Origin: Polyporus tsugae
Taxonomy: Eukaryota; Basidiomycota; Agaricomycetes; Polyporales; Polyporaceae
Assembly (NCBI GenBank): GCA_024305745.1
Contig: JAHRBS010000015.1
Location: 186,001-250,000 of the forward strand
DNA length: 64,000 nucleotides
Direction: 5' to 3'
Shown here: one piece after another, positions 1 to 13,521 of the stretch
How positions within the stretch are numbered: position 1 is the first letter of the stretch
How the letters are laid out: every line of letters starts with the position of its first letter
The notes under the pieces: generated by a model
Database searches by the model: none
The model's input: the letters and a program-made list of their open reading frames with translations, nothing else
What the model was told of the DNA's origin: nothing
Program-made: the position numbers and the translations under genes

Positions 1-452
1 GCCACGCCGCGGCAATCCCCATGCCACACGCCTCACGGCGGGACCATCTCCGCCTACAAATACAAATCTCCGCTGACTCACAATCAGAATTCCCGAAAAC
101 AGCGAAGAGGAAGGGCTTGGTCACAGTACCGAGGCGAGGTCAATGGAAACATAAGTTATCTCTCACAGACAAACCGGTACCACGAACCCCGGCTCCCGGC
201 CGAGCTTGGCCCTCGATGGACGCGTATATCTTGCACGGCCCGCCGCCCTCCCCAAGTCCTACGGACCTTCGAATTCGCCAACATGTTCAAATGCTCTCCA
301 GTTTGGTGAGACATGTGGCTAGTCCCGGGGGTCTTGCCTTGAAAGTACTGGACACCACAAGCAAGACAAGATGCTCTAGCATTGTACAAATGTATTAATA
401 TTCGTCTACCTCGTACCCTTACCACTCGGACTAGGCCGCGCAACGGGACAGA
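1..452. other. 3' flank of CCT8, no gene seen
   Basis: Open frames here are short, overlap each other and show no wobble-base bias, domain or splice structure. The stretch lies downstream of the CCT8 stop codon and probably holds its 3' untranslated region and the edge of a neighbour outside the window. Confidence 0.5.
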
Positions 453-3400
453 TCAGTCCTCGTCCCAGTTACCCGCCTGCTGCGGTATCTTCGGGCCACC
501 CGCAGGCCTGCTCATAATGATCGCGTCGACGCTGAGCACGGACGTCGCGGCCTCGGTCGCAAGCTTGATCGCCCACTGCTTCGCCGCGAGCGAGTCCAGG
601 ACCTGGTGCTCCGTCGCCGACAGCGTGCCATCGACCTCCGCCTACCATACCGTCCTATTAGCAATCACCGCACTGACCACGCCAGAAAAAAAGGTACGCA
701 CCTCGACATCGACGCCCCAAACCGCACCATCCGCACCCTCGTGCTTCGCGTACAGCCTGCTCACGACCTCGTTCCCCTCCGCGCCGCCCAGCGCGTTCTC
801 CGCCAGCGTCCGGGGGACGACCTCCAGCGCCTGCGCCCACCGCTTCACCGCGTGCTGCGCCAGGCCCTTGAGCCCGTTCCCGTACACCTCCACCCGCTTC
901 GCGACCTCCAGTTCCGTCGCGCCCGCCCCAGGCAACAGCCGCGGGTCCTTGATCAGCGCCTTGATCACGTTCACCCCGTCGTCCACCGCGCGCTCAAGGT
1001 CGTCCAGCCGGTTCTGCGTCGCGCCCCGCAGCACGATCGTCGCCGTCCGCGTCTTCTCTCCGCCCCCTGCGGGGTCGTACTCGGCGTCGCCCTCGACGAG
1101 CTGCCGGAGCACAGTCACGCGGTCGCCGCCGATCTCGATCGTCTCGAACACGTCGACGAAGCCCGCCTCCTCCGCGGTGGGAGCACCGACGCGGGCGAGT
1201 GGGGTGGCATTGACGACGCGACAGAGGCGGCGCAGCTCGAACTTGGACAGCACCTTGAGGACGGCGATGCCCATCCGGTTAAGGTAGTGCATCGCAAGCT
1301 CGCCGACGGCGGAGCCTGCAATGATGATTTTTATCCCGGAGTCGGCGATCTCTTGGAACATCTGACACACGCGGCGTCAGCAGGTGTGGCGAGAGTGAGG
1401 AACGACGACGGACCTTCTCGAGCTGTTGCTCCTCGCCGCGTGTGAAGTTGAGCATCTCTTCTGCGCTCTTGAGCAGCACCGTGCCCTTCGTCTCCGTCTG
1501 GGCGATGTCGAGTGCGGTCGTGAAGACAGCGACCTTGGCCTTCTTGATCTTTTTCACAAGTCCTGTCGTGATGGCGTCAGTTACAGGGCATAGAATTATC
1601 GACAGCCGTTGTATATACCTTCCGGCTCTCTGCCGAAGACCATACCGCGGACGACCGTGCTACCAGCAAGGTTTCCGCCCATAATCTTCACAACACGCAC
1701 GTTGTCGACGTTGAAGTTTTTGGGGTTTGGTGGCATGACGGCCAAAGAGGCCTCTGCGACGAGGCCAGCGAGTTGGTCCTCATAGCCGTACTGCTTCGAG
1801 GCAATCACGGGCTTGAGTGCGGCAGCAAGAGAGGGTTTGGTGAGGGGGGAGGGCAGCGATGATAGTGAAAGAGCTGTGCATTACGGTCAGGTGGCACCAA
1901 GAACGAGACTGAGAAGTGCGTACTTTCAAGTTCAGAGAGAGCCTTGGCTGATGCGAGCTCGTAGCCTTTGATGATTTCGCTCGGGTGAAGGCCCATGATC
2001 AGAAGGTTTTCGGCCTTCTTGAGCATTTCTCCAGCGAGGATCATCACGCTGTTGGTAGCGTCTCCCATCTGTGCGGGATAGGTTAGCCTGGTCAATAAGC
2101 AAGTCACACACCGGAAAGCCAGATCAAGACAGAGCAGTGCTAGAGGTAATTAATTGGCCGCTCGACAGGCAAGACACTCTTTTCGAACCAGAAAGAGTCG
2201 AACGGAAAAGGGCATCCAAGGTCCCCTTGTTATTGTGCCACTCTTCAAGCGCCGAAAATAATTCCTCAGTGCCGACCACGGAAGTTGAGAGATCACATGC
2301 ATGGAAGCCATGATGTTTGCGGTGGCAGCGCGTCTTCGCTAGAAAGCTAACCTAATTCGAGGAGTTCCTGGTGCACCAGGGGATGGCCCCAACAGGTTCT
2401 AAAAGCAAAGACCGCAAGGAAAGTATGGGACAAGAAACCGTTGGGGACTCATTTGACAAGCCTCTTCCCGCTCGGAAAGTGGGGCTCTTCGTCCTTCAGT
2501 GGATTTGGATTCCGAAAAGACAGAAGGGCGGTTCGAGAAGGGCAAATCAGCGATTCGGTCAGAGTGGGCTGGGCGTCCCCCTCCCTAATCATCCTCAGAT
2601 CGCTGGGTGATTTTAACCCAACCGTGCGCGAGTTCGACACCAAGCACACGATTGTCATGTCGCCCTTACCCCGGACACGAAAGGGACGATGACCCCTCCG
2701 ACGAAGGATACGATCGACGGTACTATGGCTCTTCAACAAGATGAGGTTTTGATCGTCTTCACACGATGTATGCATGGACCGGTTCACACCCCACGGACAC
2801 ATCGCACCGAATACAAATTTGGACAGGTCAACTTCACCTCAACCCGCGCATGAGACCGACCCGTGCCTTTGCCTCCACGGGATCGGTTTCAAGAGTTCGT
2901 GAATGCGCTGCCGGAAACGGAACCATTGGAGAATGTTGAAACGAGCGAAACGAGCGAACGACCCCGAAAGAAGAAGAGCTATGTCGGGAGGCCAAGGCAT
3001 GAAACCGCTCGAAAATCCACACAACAACTGCCCTGGCGAATTGGATGCCTTCATGACCAGCGACAGACTCACCTCAGACTCCTGTGCCTGCGACGCCATC
3101 ACTAGCAGCTTAGCAGCGGGGTGCACGACCTCGATCTCCCGAATAATCGTTGCAGCATCGGAGGTGACGAATAGCCTGCCTAGATGGTTGATCACAAGCT
3201 TATTCCGACCTGGAGATGAATGGGTATGGCACATTCCACACTTCAAATACTGTTATGACGCACCATTAGGCCCGAAACTTGTCCTGACCAAATCCGAGAG
3301 CTCCGCCACCGCCTGGATGTTCCGTAGGACGGCATCTTCGAGCCCAGACAGATGCTGCGGGACGGCGTCGGCCACCTGCATGTAATACGGCAAGATCGAA

Positions 3401-3464
3401 GACAGACCTTGTACCCGTCTTTGAATAGCTGGATATTCTGCGCCTTTGGTACCTTCAAGGACAT
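453..3464 (-). CDS. CCT8: T-complex protein 1 subunit theta (CCT8), 8 exons
   Basis: Theta subunit of the cytosolic chaperonin TRiC/CCT, the ATP-driven double ring that folds actin, tubulin and other proteins. I read eight exons on the minus strand: 3464-3408, 3354-3264, 3209-3073, 2068-1924, 1873-1619, 1562-1414, 1361-702 and 641-453, giving 560 aa, close to the family's usual ~550. The start is the ATG of MSLKVPKAQN, followed by the family signature DLVRTSFGPNG and, after a phase-1 intron, RNKLVINHLG. Next come MGDATN at the nucleotide-binding region, VIASKQYG, the apical segment IADSGIKIIIAGS and the equatorial segment LLPGAGATELE. The C-terminus ends in a family-typical NWDED. All introns are GT-AG. 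Six are 50-60 nt; intron 3 (2069-3072) is about 1.0 kb. No frameshift or stop was seen. The family assignment is firm; exon edges are inferred by phase and homology. Confidence 0.93.
2069..3072 (-). other. Outsized intron 3 of CCT8 (1,004 nt)
   Basis: Donor GTGAGT at 3072 and acceptor CACAG at 2069 are clear, and both flanking exons are family-conserved and in phase. The other introns of the gene are 50-60 nt. No coding domain was found inside. An imperfect hairpin (arms around 2852-2865 and 2880-2893) is the only structure noticed. It may be an old insertion, but I saw no intact terminal repeats. Confidence 0.75.
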
Positions 3465-4792
3465 CGCGAGACCCAGATGACAAGCAGAATGTAGGTTTCG
3501 AACAGAGTGAAGCAAGTCTAAAGCAGAAGTGCGCGCGGCCCCAGCGCGATTATTTCGCGAAGCGTATTGGCGCCCATCGAGGTCATTTCCGGAATTGGAA
3601 GGTGCAGCCCCAGTGTTCGTCGTGACTTATCATATCTGTATATGCACCATAAGTATTCACATCCCATCTCACCTCACTCGAACCCTGACGTTTTCTTGCA
3701 AGAAACCAATGTGACAACGCTATGTACTTCGTTATCGACTACATTTCCGCCCCACTCACTACTCGGTCTTGATTTGGCCGGAACCGAACTTGAACTGCAT
3801 GGGGCCCTGTGTTCGGTGAGGCGAACTTTTTGGTCCACCTCATGGCTCTCGTCTTTTCCCGGGAGATGCAAGAGTACGTTCAGAAGAGTAAATCCACTCC
3901 AGGACGTCCGTAGACTCGAAACCTGACCGCGGGTTACAAGCTCTAGCAATCCCTCAAGATCTTTGGCACCGCACTCCCCCACATCTAACACCTCGATCAT
4001 TCCAAGGCAAAATCCCCTGTCACTGAGGTCGGCCTACAACTGGATACCGACCAGCCTGGGCTGTGCGAGTCTCCCGATGCAATTCTACGGCACGATAGAC
4101 AACGGGCGTGCTCACTCTGTATCCCCTTGATTTGACGAAGGCTCAATACTTGCCCTTCATTGTTCAATAGACTACGTTCCGATGCTCAACATGCTCGCAA
4201 CAAGGTGAATCTGCACCTTGATCGTGTATGCGCACTGAAAGCCCACGCGATTTGTACACAGTGATACAAGCCCCCTGGACCACATCATGCCGACTCGCAC
4301 GGAACTCAGCTGTTACCCGCATAACAGTCTCCAATCATGAGCACCTGCAAGGCGCATTCGCTTAAGCTTGAAGACCGAGGACGCGCAATGATCTCTATGT
4401 ATGTCATACCAAACGCCCACCTCCGATATCGAGTCGCTGAAACACCATCCCTGAGCTGCTTGGTTAACCAACTGCGTTCACTGTGAATTCCGGCGGCGGC
4501 TCTTCCTGAGGTAACGTTCTTCCTCTACGCCGCTGCTCACCAACCAGAGCCTATGCCGCTCTCGCGGGTTTCCACTCGAGAAAATCGGGGTTTCCTCGAA
4601 ATCGAGAGGGTATGGACGCCTCCCTTCCGGTCCTGCAACAACGCAGTGTTCGCGAAGGGATGGATATCGTTCGCCGTAGGTTGGACTGTATAAGAGACTC
4701 GCTCGGTCGAGGATGCTCTCCAGAACCCAGCCCGTCGAGCAACACATCCAACCAACGACTCGCATTCCTTACAAGCATTACCGTACAGCGAT
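3465..4792. other. Intergenic, no gene seen
   Basis: About 1.3 kb between the CCT8 start and the divergent six-exon gene. It presumably contains both promoters. Open frames are short and unconvincing on both strands. Confidence 0.5.
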
Positions 4793-5850
4793 ATGACTTC
4801 ACCAGTCCTGACAGAAGCCCAGGTAAGCTTGTGGCATTTCGGGAGCAAGGAATTTAGTGTCTGACCACCGCTCTCACAGCTCCTCTCTCAGCTTCCCATC
4901 TCTAGCCGGGTTGTCTCCCCCTCCCAGAAAGTCTTCATCAAGCATCCTGACGGGGTGTGGTGGAATTGGGCGAACGGCGCCTGCACCGGTCTCCGCCTCC
5001 AGGTAAATTCCCCTCCATAGCATGCGTAAAAGAATCTGACTTAGGACGTCCCAGCCCGCCCACGACATCCCCGCCGGAAGCCAGGCATACCTCCCGAACG
5101 AACTTGTGCTCTCATGCTACGTCAAGCATCCCAACGGGAACTGGCTGAGCGTTCGGCCTCCTCGCGAAGCCTTCGCCCCCAACAACGTAAGCAACTCGAC
5201 CGTTCATGATTTCCATGTGGTTCAAACGGATGTGCTCTTTAGGCTGCCGGCAGACAGCCCGCTAGTCAACCCGGCCCAGGCCCCTCCGCTGCGCCTCTAC
5301 AGATCCTTCCTCAGAACACGTACCGTAGCGGCGCGGCCCCGGTCGATGACAGTGTCGTCCTGTTCAACGCCCCCATGTCCGCTGCGGCCAGAGGCCAGGT
5401 CGGAGACGCCACCGGCCCCGCGTTCACCGGCGAGCTGGCTGTGCAGGAGAAGGCGTCCATCCGCTTCGGGGTACGTGAGGGGGTTGTGTTGCAGGCAACC
5501 TAGAAAACCACTGATCTAAAACGCACAGCTCCAATACGTGGAGTCGAGTGGGTACAGACCCAGACAACACAACCTCCAACGGTACGGGGCCCCCGTCATG
5601 CGGGGTCAACTGGCGATGGCCATCGCGGAGGAAGTCAGGCTCGTGCTGGTAAGCTTTGCCTGCCGTGTTCTTCACCCTCGCAATATCGGTGCTCAGACAG
5701 CTGGCGTACTAGGACGCGCTCGCAGACATCGGCAGGCCACTCACGTTGCCCAGCGGTCGACGGGTGGCCTTCAATGACCTCGTCCTTGTCGACATCAGGC
5801 GTGTGTCTCGCGGCAGCCTGCAGCCCACGCTCGCCGTTCGCGGCGCCTGA
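4793..5850 (+). CDS. Unrecognised conserved-looking protein, 6 exons
   Basis: No function recognised. Six exons join cleanly in phase 0: 4793-4822, 4880-5002, 5055-5186, 5243-5470, 5529-5648 and 5713-5850, giving 256 aa. It starts MTSPVLTEAQ and stops at TGA 5848. Two similar short motifs occur in neighbouring exons, VFIKHPDGVWWNWANG and YVKHPNGNW, suggesting an internal repeat or two strands of one beta fold. The fourth exon is rich in Ala, Pro, Gly and Gln. The last exon (GRRVAFNDLVLVDIRR) is regular and ends in the stop. No signal peptide or membrane segment is evident. All introns are 50-70 nt GT-AG, and wobble positions favour C/G, as in the neighbours. It is divergent to CCT8 and convergent with the F-box gene downstream. 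The join is inference and no single frame spans it; the in-phase continuation over five introns makes a real gene likely. Confidence 0.7.
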
Positions 5851-6149
5851 GGAAACAGTTTCCGATATGCCCACGTTGATGACTCGCAGGATGCATACTG
5901 TATAAGCACCATATTCTGAGTGTACTGTAACCATCTTGTACTAATTGTATTCCATACATAATCCCGCGCTTAGCGTTCGAGTTGGGCGGAAGAAAGTTGG
6001 TAGGAGTCTCGGAGGCAATGCAAACGCTCTGGTTGGAACTTCGCAGTCGCTTCAGCCGTAGACGTAAGCCGAGGGGTCCACTGAGAGACCAAGACAACGA
6101 ACATCAGCACAATCGACGCTAACGAAGAATGGAAGGAAAACTCACTTCG

Positions 6150-7824
6150 CTACCGCTCGCCGAGCGGCGGCGTCCGGTGCCCACCGGACCTCCCCGCCTG
6201 CAACATCGCAAGCAACTGCTCGACGTCGCACCAATGCTCGTAATATTGGATAGACGGACAGTCGTAATACCCCACGTCCGAGAGGTCGAGGCGCGGAAAG
6301 AGACGGTCCAGCGCCAGAGCAAACCTGCGCATCGCAGGAACGCCTGCGTTCTCGACCATGCACACGCGCAAGACCTGGAGGCCGTGGTCGAGCAGCGGTA
6401 CGCCGTCGAGCTCCGGTGGCGCAGCGCTCGAATACAACGCTGGCAGGTGGACGTACGGAAACGTGAGCCGGACGAGCTTCGGGTGGCACTCGGCGAAGCG
6501 GACGAGCGAGTCGAGCGCGGGGAGGTCGTAGCAGTCGAGCGGGTCCGCGTCGTCCTCGACCTTGGCGATGTCGAACTCGAACTCGACGAGGTTCGGCCAC
6601 GCCTGCGCCATGCGCAGCAGCTCGAAGTTCTCGATCGGTATATCGTACGCCAGGCGGTCGAGCCGGATCGCGACGTGCGTCAGATGATCCATGGCGAACG
6701 TGGAGTCCAGCAAGTCGCTGAACCTGGGGAGCTCGGCGGAGATCGTGTCCTCGATGCGCAGCTCGAACCGCCGGACGGAGGGGGTGATCTTCGAGAGCGC
6801 GGCGGCGACGAAGGGGACGTTCTCGTCCGCGTCGCGGAACCAATCGCTGATTTGGAGCGCGAGCGATTCGAGGTTCGGCGGGTTGGTGAGCTGTAGAAAG
6901 TCGCTGAACCCCCGCGGGCGCGCGATCAGCCGAAGATCCCGCAGCTCGTGGAAGCCTGGACTGAGTTGGGGGTCGGGTCCGAGTTGGAGCTTGCCTATGG
7001 CGAGCGTCAGCTTTCGGAGGCGCGGGAACTCTAGCAGTGCTGCTAGCAGCGAGCGTTCAACGCAAATCATGTGGGCTATCTCTAGCGTGTGGAGATGGCT
7101 GAGCTTCAGGTAGGGGAACAACTCGACGGTGGCGCCGTTGAAGCTGTCCATCCGTGCCACTCGCAAGCTATCGAGGTAGGGGATTGTCATCTGTTGGGCG
7201 ACTTCGATGGCGGTGTGCGTGATGAGGTGGCCCTCGTCTAGTTGAGAGAGGTGCCAATTCATGGTGAGATGTCTGATCGTCGACGAGAGGAGGAAGATCC
7301 GGCCGTGCTCTGAGGCCGCCACGTCAAATGCGTCCAAGCGATGAAGGCGAGGGAGAAGGCCTTGTCCTTGGGGGAGCCGTCTACTGAGGAAAGTCCAAAC
7401 GGAGGGAGAAATAGATTTCTTGGTGTCTGTGTAGATTTCTCGTATGCGTTGCGTATGTTCCAGGAAATGCTCCCATTCGGCATCAGTGGCGTTCCGGGTG
7501 AAGGCCTACCAGGCGGCTCAATATGACTTCGAATACCATGATCGGAGAAATCTTGCTCACGTAGGTCTTGTGTCGAACCAATTTGAAGGACGGGAGGATG
7601 GAAAGGAGGTGAATCAAGTCATCTGTGACCCTCCAGAGCACATTCAGTGCAGGCGCAGAGAACACGCGGCAGACGCGAGCGAGTCGTGCTAGCGAGCGTT
7701 GGGCTTCTCGCCTGCCTGCCTTCTGTCTTGGAAAGGCCCGCGTATCTGGGCTCCCTGGGGAGAGATACTCGAATATCTCCAACAGGATTTCTTGACAAAG
7801 TAATGCTTTAGCTTGAGGCGACAT
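6150..7824 (-). CDS. F-box/LRR-like protein, copy 1
   Basis: Probable substrate receptor of an SCF ubiquitin ligase. Two exons, 7824-7561 and 7505-6150, with a 55-nt intron, give 539 aa. The N-terminal ~70 residues form an F-box-like helix set, with EILLEIFEYLSPG followed by PALNVLWRVTDDLIHLLSILPS, a motif shared by the other F-box loci in this window. The rest is a run of degenerate leucine-rich repeats ending in CHPKLVRLTFPYVHL and DRLFPRLDLSD. It is a paralogue of the plus-strand gene at 11839-13521, with the same intron position and nearly the same length (539 and 540 aa). The start is the first ATG before the F-box and fits the short N-termini of the paralogues. The substrate is unknown. 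Confidence 0.82.
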
Positions 7825-8744
7825 TGTGCTTCGACGTGTCCCATCAGAACTGCCTCACATTGTCCTGACAAGGAGGACAAGATACCCAACGAATCCGTTC
7901 TCAACGCTAGATTTGTGGCGGCTAACGGCCTTTCTGGGTGATTGCGATTTCAAGTTTTAAGGAGGTGCAAACTAGTATCGCTGGCACGCAACGTTGCAAT
8001 GTTCTACAAGGGATGCCGGATGATACGCAGGCAAAACGGTAAGAATCAGTCTAGTTCAATGACACGCTAACCAGAGTGGACGTACATGGGCTGGCCGTAG
8101 TGTCCCCCGGGGTGTGGTTGGTACGGTACAGGTACGGTACAGGTAGTACTGTATACGGTCACCAAGGTTGGCCCTTTTCGCGCCACTTGCCACCAACCGT
8201 GGGAATGCTATTGACCACTGTTTGGCGCACCTACCAGATTCGTCACTCTACGCCTGTGTGTTTTGCACAGCCACAGCACACTAGGCTCATGAATAAAACA
8301 GCATATCAGAGAAATTGTTAGGGTTGGGCCAGAATATCACAAAAGTGGAAGCTTAATGTTCTCAGTCTCTATAATAGACACTCCGCGTACCATCTACGGG
8401 ATGCTTCTCAACACAGCTGAGACTTACCATCAATCCTTCTACAACCATCAGCACCCGTCACGAGGCCGCACACCCAAGCGTAGAGGTGAGAGAAAACAGA
8501 GTAGATAGTAATATCTATCACGCATGCAGATGCGACTACAACAAACAACAGAAGGAGACGCAGATATTGCTCGTGATAGTGATAGCGATAGACAAATACG
8601 ACAATGACGACAGCTACAACGTACACGAAGCTCGGGTCCAAAGACACCTGTGTAGCCAGTACACGACCGACACATAGAATACAAACGAATACAGATATGC
8701 ACGAAACAAACAGAGCGTCCTTGGGCCACGCGCAACGGCGAGGG
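7825..8744. other. Intergenic with short GGTAC-rich repeat
   Basis: No gene seen. Around 8118-8150 the unit GGTACGGTACA recurs about twice and overlaps a GTAC-rich tract. The stretch should hold the promoter of F-box copy 1 and the 3' UTR of the PKA gene. Confidence 0.4.
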
Positions 8745-11029
<2,285 letters not shown>

Positions 11030-11316
11030 TCTTTTGATCATGAAGCGCAACGACCTGTGCGCACCGCGCGAGGAGCGTCGTGGGGAGGGCGGGGAGGAGG
11101 AGACAAGGGAGGATGGATGGGAAGAAGAGAGGAGACTCGGATGGCGACCCATTGTTCTACGGGCGCCACGCGGAGCCTGCCGCGAGCGATGTCATCTTTG
11201 TCTTCCTTTTTGGGGACCAGGCGACCTTGTTCCCTCTTCGTGTCGTTGACCGTCGACGAGCCGGCGTGCGGGCGTAAGGAGGGTGCGGGAGGCTCATCGC
11301 GCGACGGCTGTGGGTG

Positions 11317-11360
11317 AGGAGAAGGGAAGAGGAGGAGGAGGAGGAGGAGGAGGGAGGACA
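11317..11360 (-). promoter_or_regulatory. Pyrimidine-rich (TCC)n tract in the PKA leader
   Basis: The plus strand reads as an almost pure purine run with GGA repeats, so the PKA coding strand has a CT-rich tract about 290-330 nt before the start codon. Such tracts are common next to fungal transcription starts. A role here is inference. Confidence 0.45.
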
Positions 11361-11838
11361 TGGTGGACGAAGCATTTTTTGTCACCCTCCGATACAGGCG
11401 CCCAGAAGTAAACTTGCTTTTTGACCGCCATCGTGCACCTCCCTCGGGGTTTGGACTACAGCCATAATTTAGATCTTCCGCTGTCTCCTTACCTGGATAC
11501 AATTCGCTGGAGTGTTTGCCAATAATCCACTCTAACGACAGAATGACTCCGACACCATCGAACACTCATGCAGGTGCGTGGACGAGATGCAAACCCTTCC
11601 TACTTATAACATGCTGTTTATCGGAGGAACTTCCACTTGCACAGCGTCATTGTATTTGTATAAGTATGCTGCCATCTTAGTATCATGATAAGCGCCCTGA
11701 CAGAAGGAGGTCGAGGGATTCTAGCCGCGCGCAATCTCCTTTCACTACTACTGCCACCATCCTGTAGCTACCGACACTTATCACCTCAATGTAAGTTTCC
11801 GAGCGTTGATTGGAACATAACTGACCGGCTCATTGTAG

Positions 11839-13521
11839 ATGCGGGGAGGTGAACTACTGCTCCGCCGTGAAGTGGCGGACGCAGTGTTTGCTCACTTGTC
11901 GCCCGGTCCCTATCTTAACGAGGACGCTCTACCGTGGGAGAGAGAACAGCGACGTTGGGCTCAGAAAACCCTTGGGCGTGCGGCGCGCGTTTGTCACGCT
12001 CTTTCCGAGCCCGCCCTCGATGTCCTTTGGAGAGCCGTCGACGACATCGTGCACCTCATCTCCGTCCTCCCATCTTACGTTAAGTCTGCGAAAGCCTCGA
12101 GTACAAACGAAGATTACTACGTAAGTGGCGAGTGCTGTATCGCCTGACGTTAATGCTCATGTGCAATTGAATCATGATAGACATTCAACCGGGATCTCAC
12201 CCAGGAAGAGTGGGATCGCTTCCGGTCTGTGGCGATACGAGTTCACGAGCTGCGCGTAACGAGCGACTCCAACTGGGACAACTCTACATGGATCATTCTT
12301 GGGAGATGGTGCCCTCGCGGCCCATTATGTCCCCGGCTGAAGCGACTCATGAACTTCCACATCAGTAGCTACGTCTCCGGCCCAGCCAAGATAATGTTGA
12401 TGTCCCCCACCCTCCAACATTTCCAACTAAGCATGCGCGCTTTGGAAAAATCTCCGCCCGAGTCGTCCGACCTGATTTTACTGGAGCTCCAGCCCGTCTT
12501 TCACAGCGTTCAGTCCCTCTCGATTGACCTCCAGTCAGGCAAAGACGAACCCTCGAGAGTCGTGGAATTTTGGAAATGCACGCAGCTACGCTCTCTGAAG
12601 GTCGTCCACAAGCTCAAGCTAACACTCGAGATCATACAATCCCTCACAACGTCCCCTCACCTCCATTCACTGGACCTACATATCCAGGAACTTAACTTTG
12701 GCGAGTCAGAGGAGGAGGAAGAATCGAAGCCCGGTCTGAGCGGCGGGTTCGCCGAGCTCCGTGAGCTCAGCCTATCCGGCAACCTGTCAAATATTTCTGC
12801 CTTCCTCGAGGCCACTGCTCCGACAGACCTCGAGTCGCTATCTATCACGATCTCCCAGGACATCGTCGACGACCTCAGCGCCGACGAGAGGCGACAGGAG
12901 CTGAACTCCATGTACTCCAAATTCCCCCACTCCCTGCGCCGCCTCTCTCTCGCAATCGAGAACGGCAGCGTGTCCAACTCCGACCTCATCCCCAGCGCAT
13001 CTGACCTCATCGAGCCTCTGCACCGACTGCCCGACCTGCACCGCTTCGCCTTCCGCGCAGACATCTACGTCGCCCTCACGGACGACTACCTGAGGGCGCT
13101 CGAGGGCCTCTGGCCGCGGCTCGCCCGGTTCGAGTGGACGTACGCGAAGCGCACGCTCGAGAGGATGGACGAGAACAAGATCAGCGTCGCCTGGGGCGCC
13201 GGCACCATCCCGACCGTCCCCACCCTCGTCGCGTTCGCGCAGGCGCACCCAGAGCTCCGACGGCTGACCCTCCCCTACGTCGACCTCAACTCCGTCCCGC
13301 CGCTCGCGGAGGTGCCCGTGCTCGGGCATGGGCTAGAGCTGCTCGCCATCCACTACCTCCGGCCGAAGGTGCCGCTGCACATGCTTGGGCTGGCGGTGGA
13401 TAGGCTCTTCCCTAACCTCGATCTGCCCGAGAACCTGACGAACGCGAGGAGGCGGGGAGACGAACTGGACGCGTTCTTGTTCGCTCTGCAGTCGGGGAGG
13501 CGCGGCGCACATCGGGTCTAG
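11839..13521 (+). CDS. F-box/LRR-like protein, copy 2
   Basis: Paralogue of the gene at 6150-7824 and likely SCF substrate receptor. Two exons, 11839-12120 and 12181-13521, with a 60-nt intron, give 540 aa. The N-terminus carries the F-box-like segment EVADAVFAHLSPG followed by PALDVLWRAVDDIVHLISVLPS. The remainder is leucine-rich-repeat-like (for example SLDLHIQELN, LRELSLSGNLSNIS), with the family end signature AHPELRRLTLPYVDL and DRLFPNLDLPEN. An acidic Glu/Ser insert lies near residue 255. The intron position matches copy 1. It is divergent from the PKA gene, sharing an ~800-bp intergenic region. Function of the family beyond the F-box is unknown. Confidence 0.82.

Noticed and set aside
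6129..6896. 255-codon plus-strand frame opposite F-box copy 1
   Set aside because: Glu/Arg-rich mirror of the LRR coding strand; no independent support.
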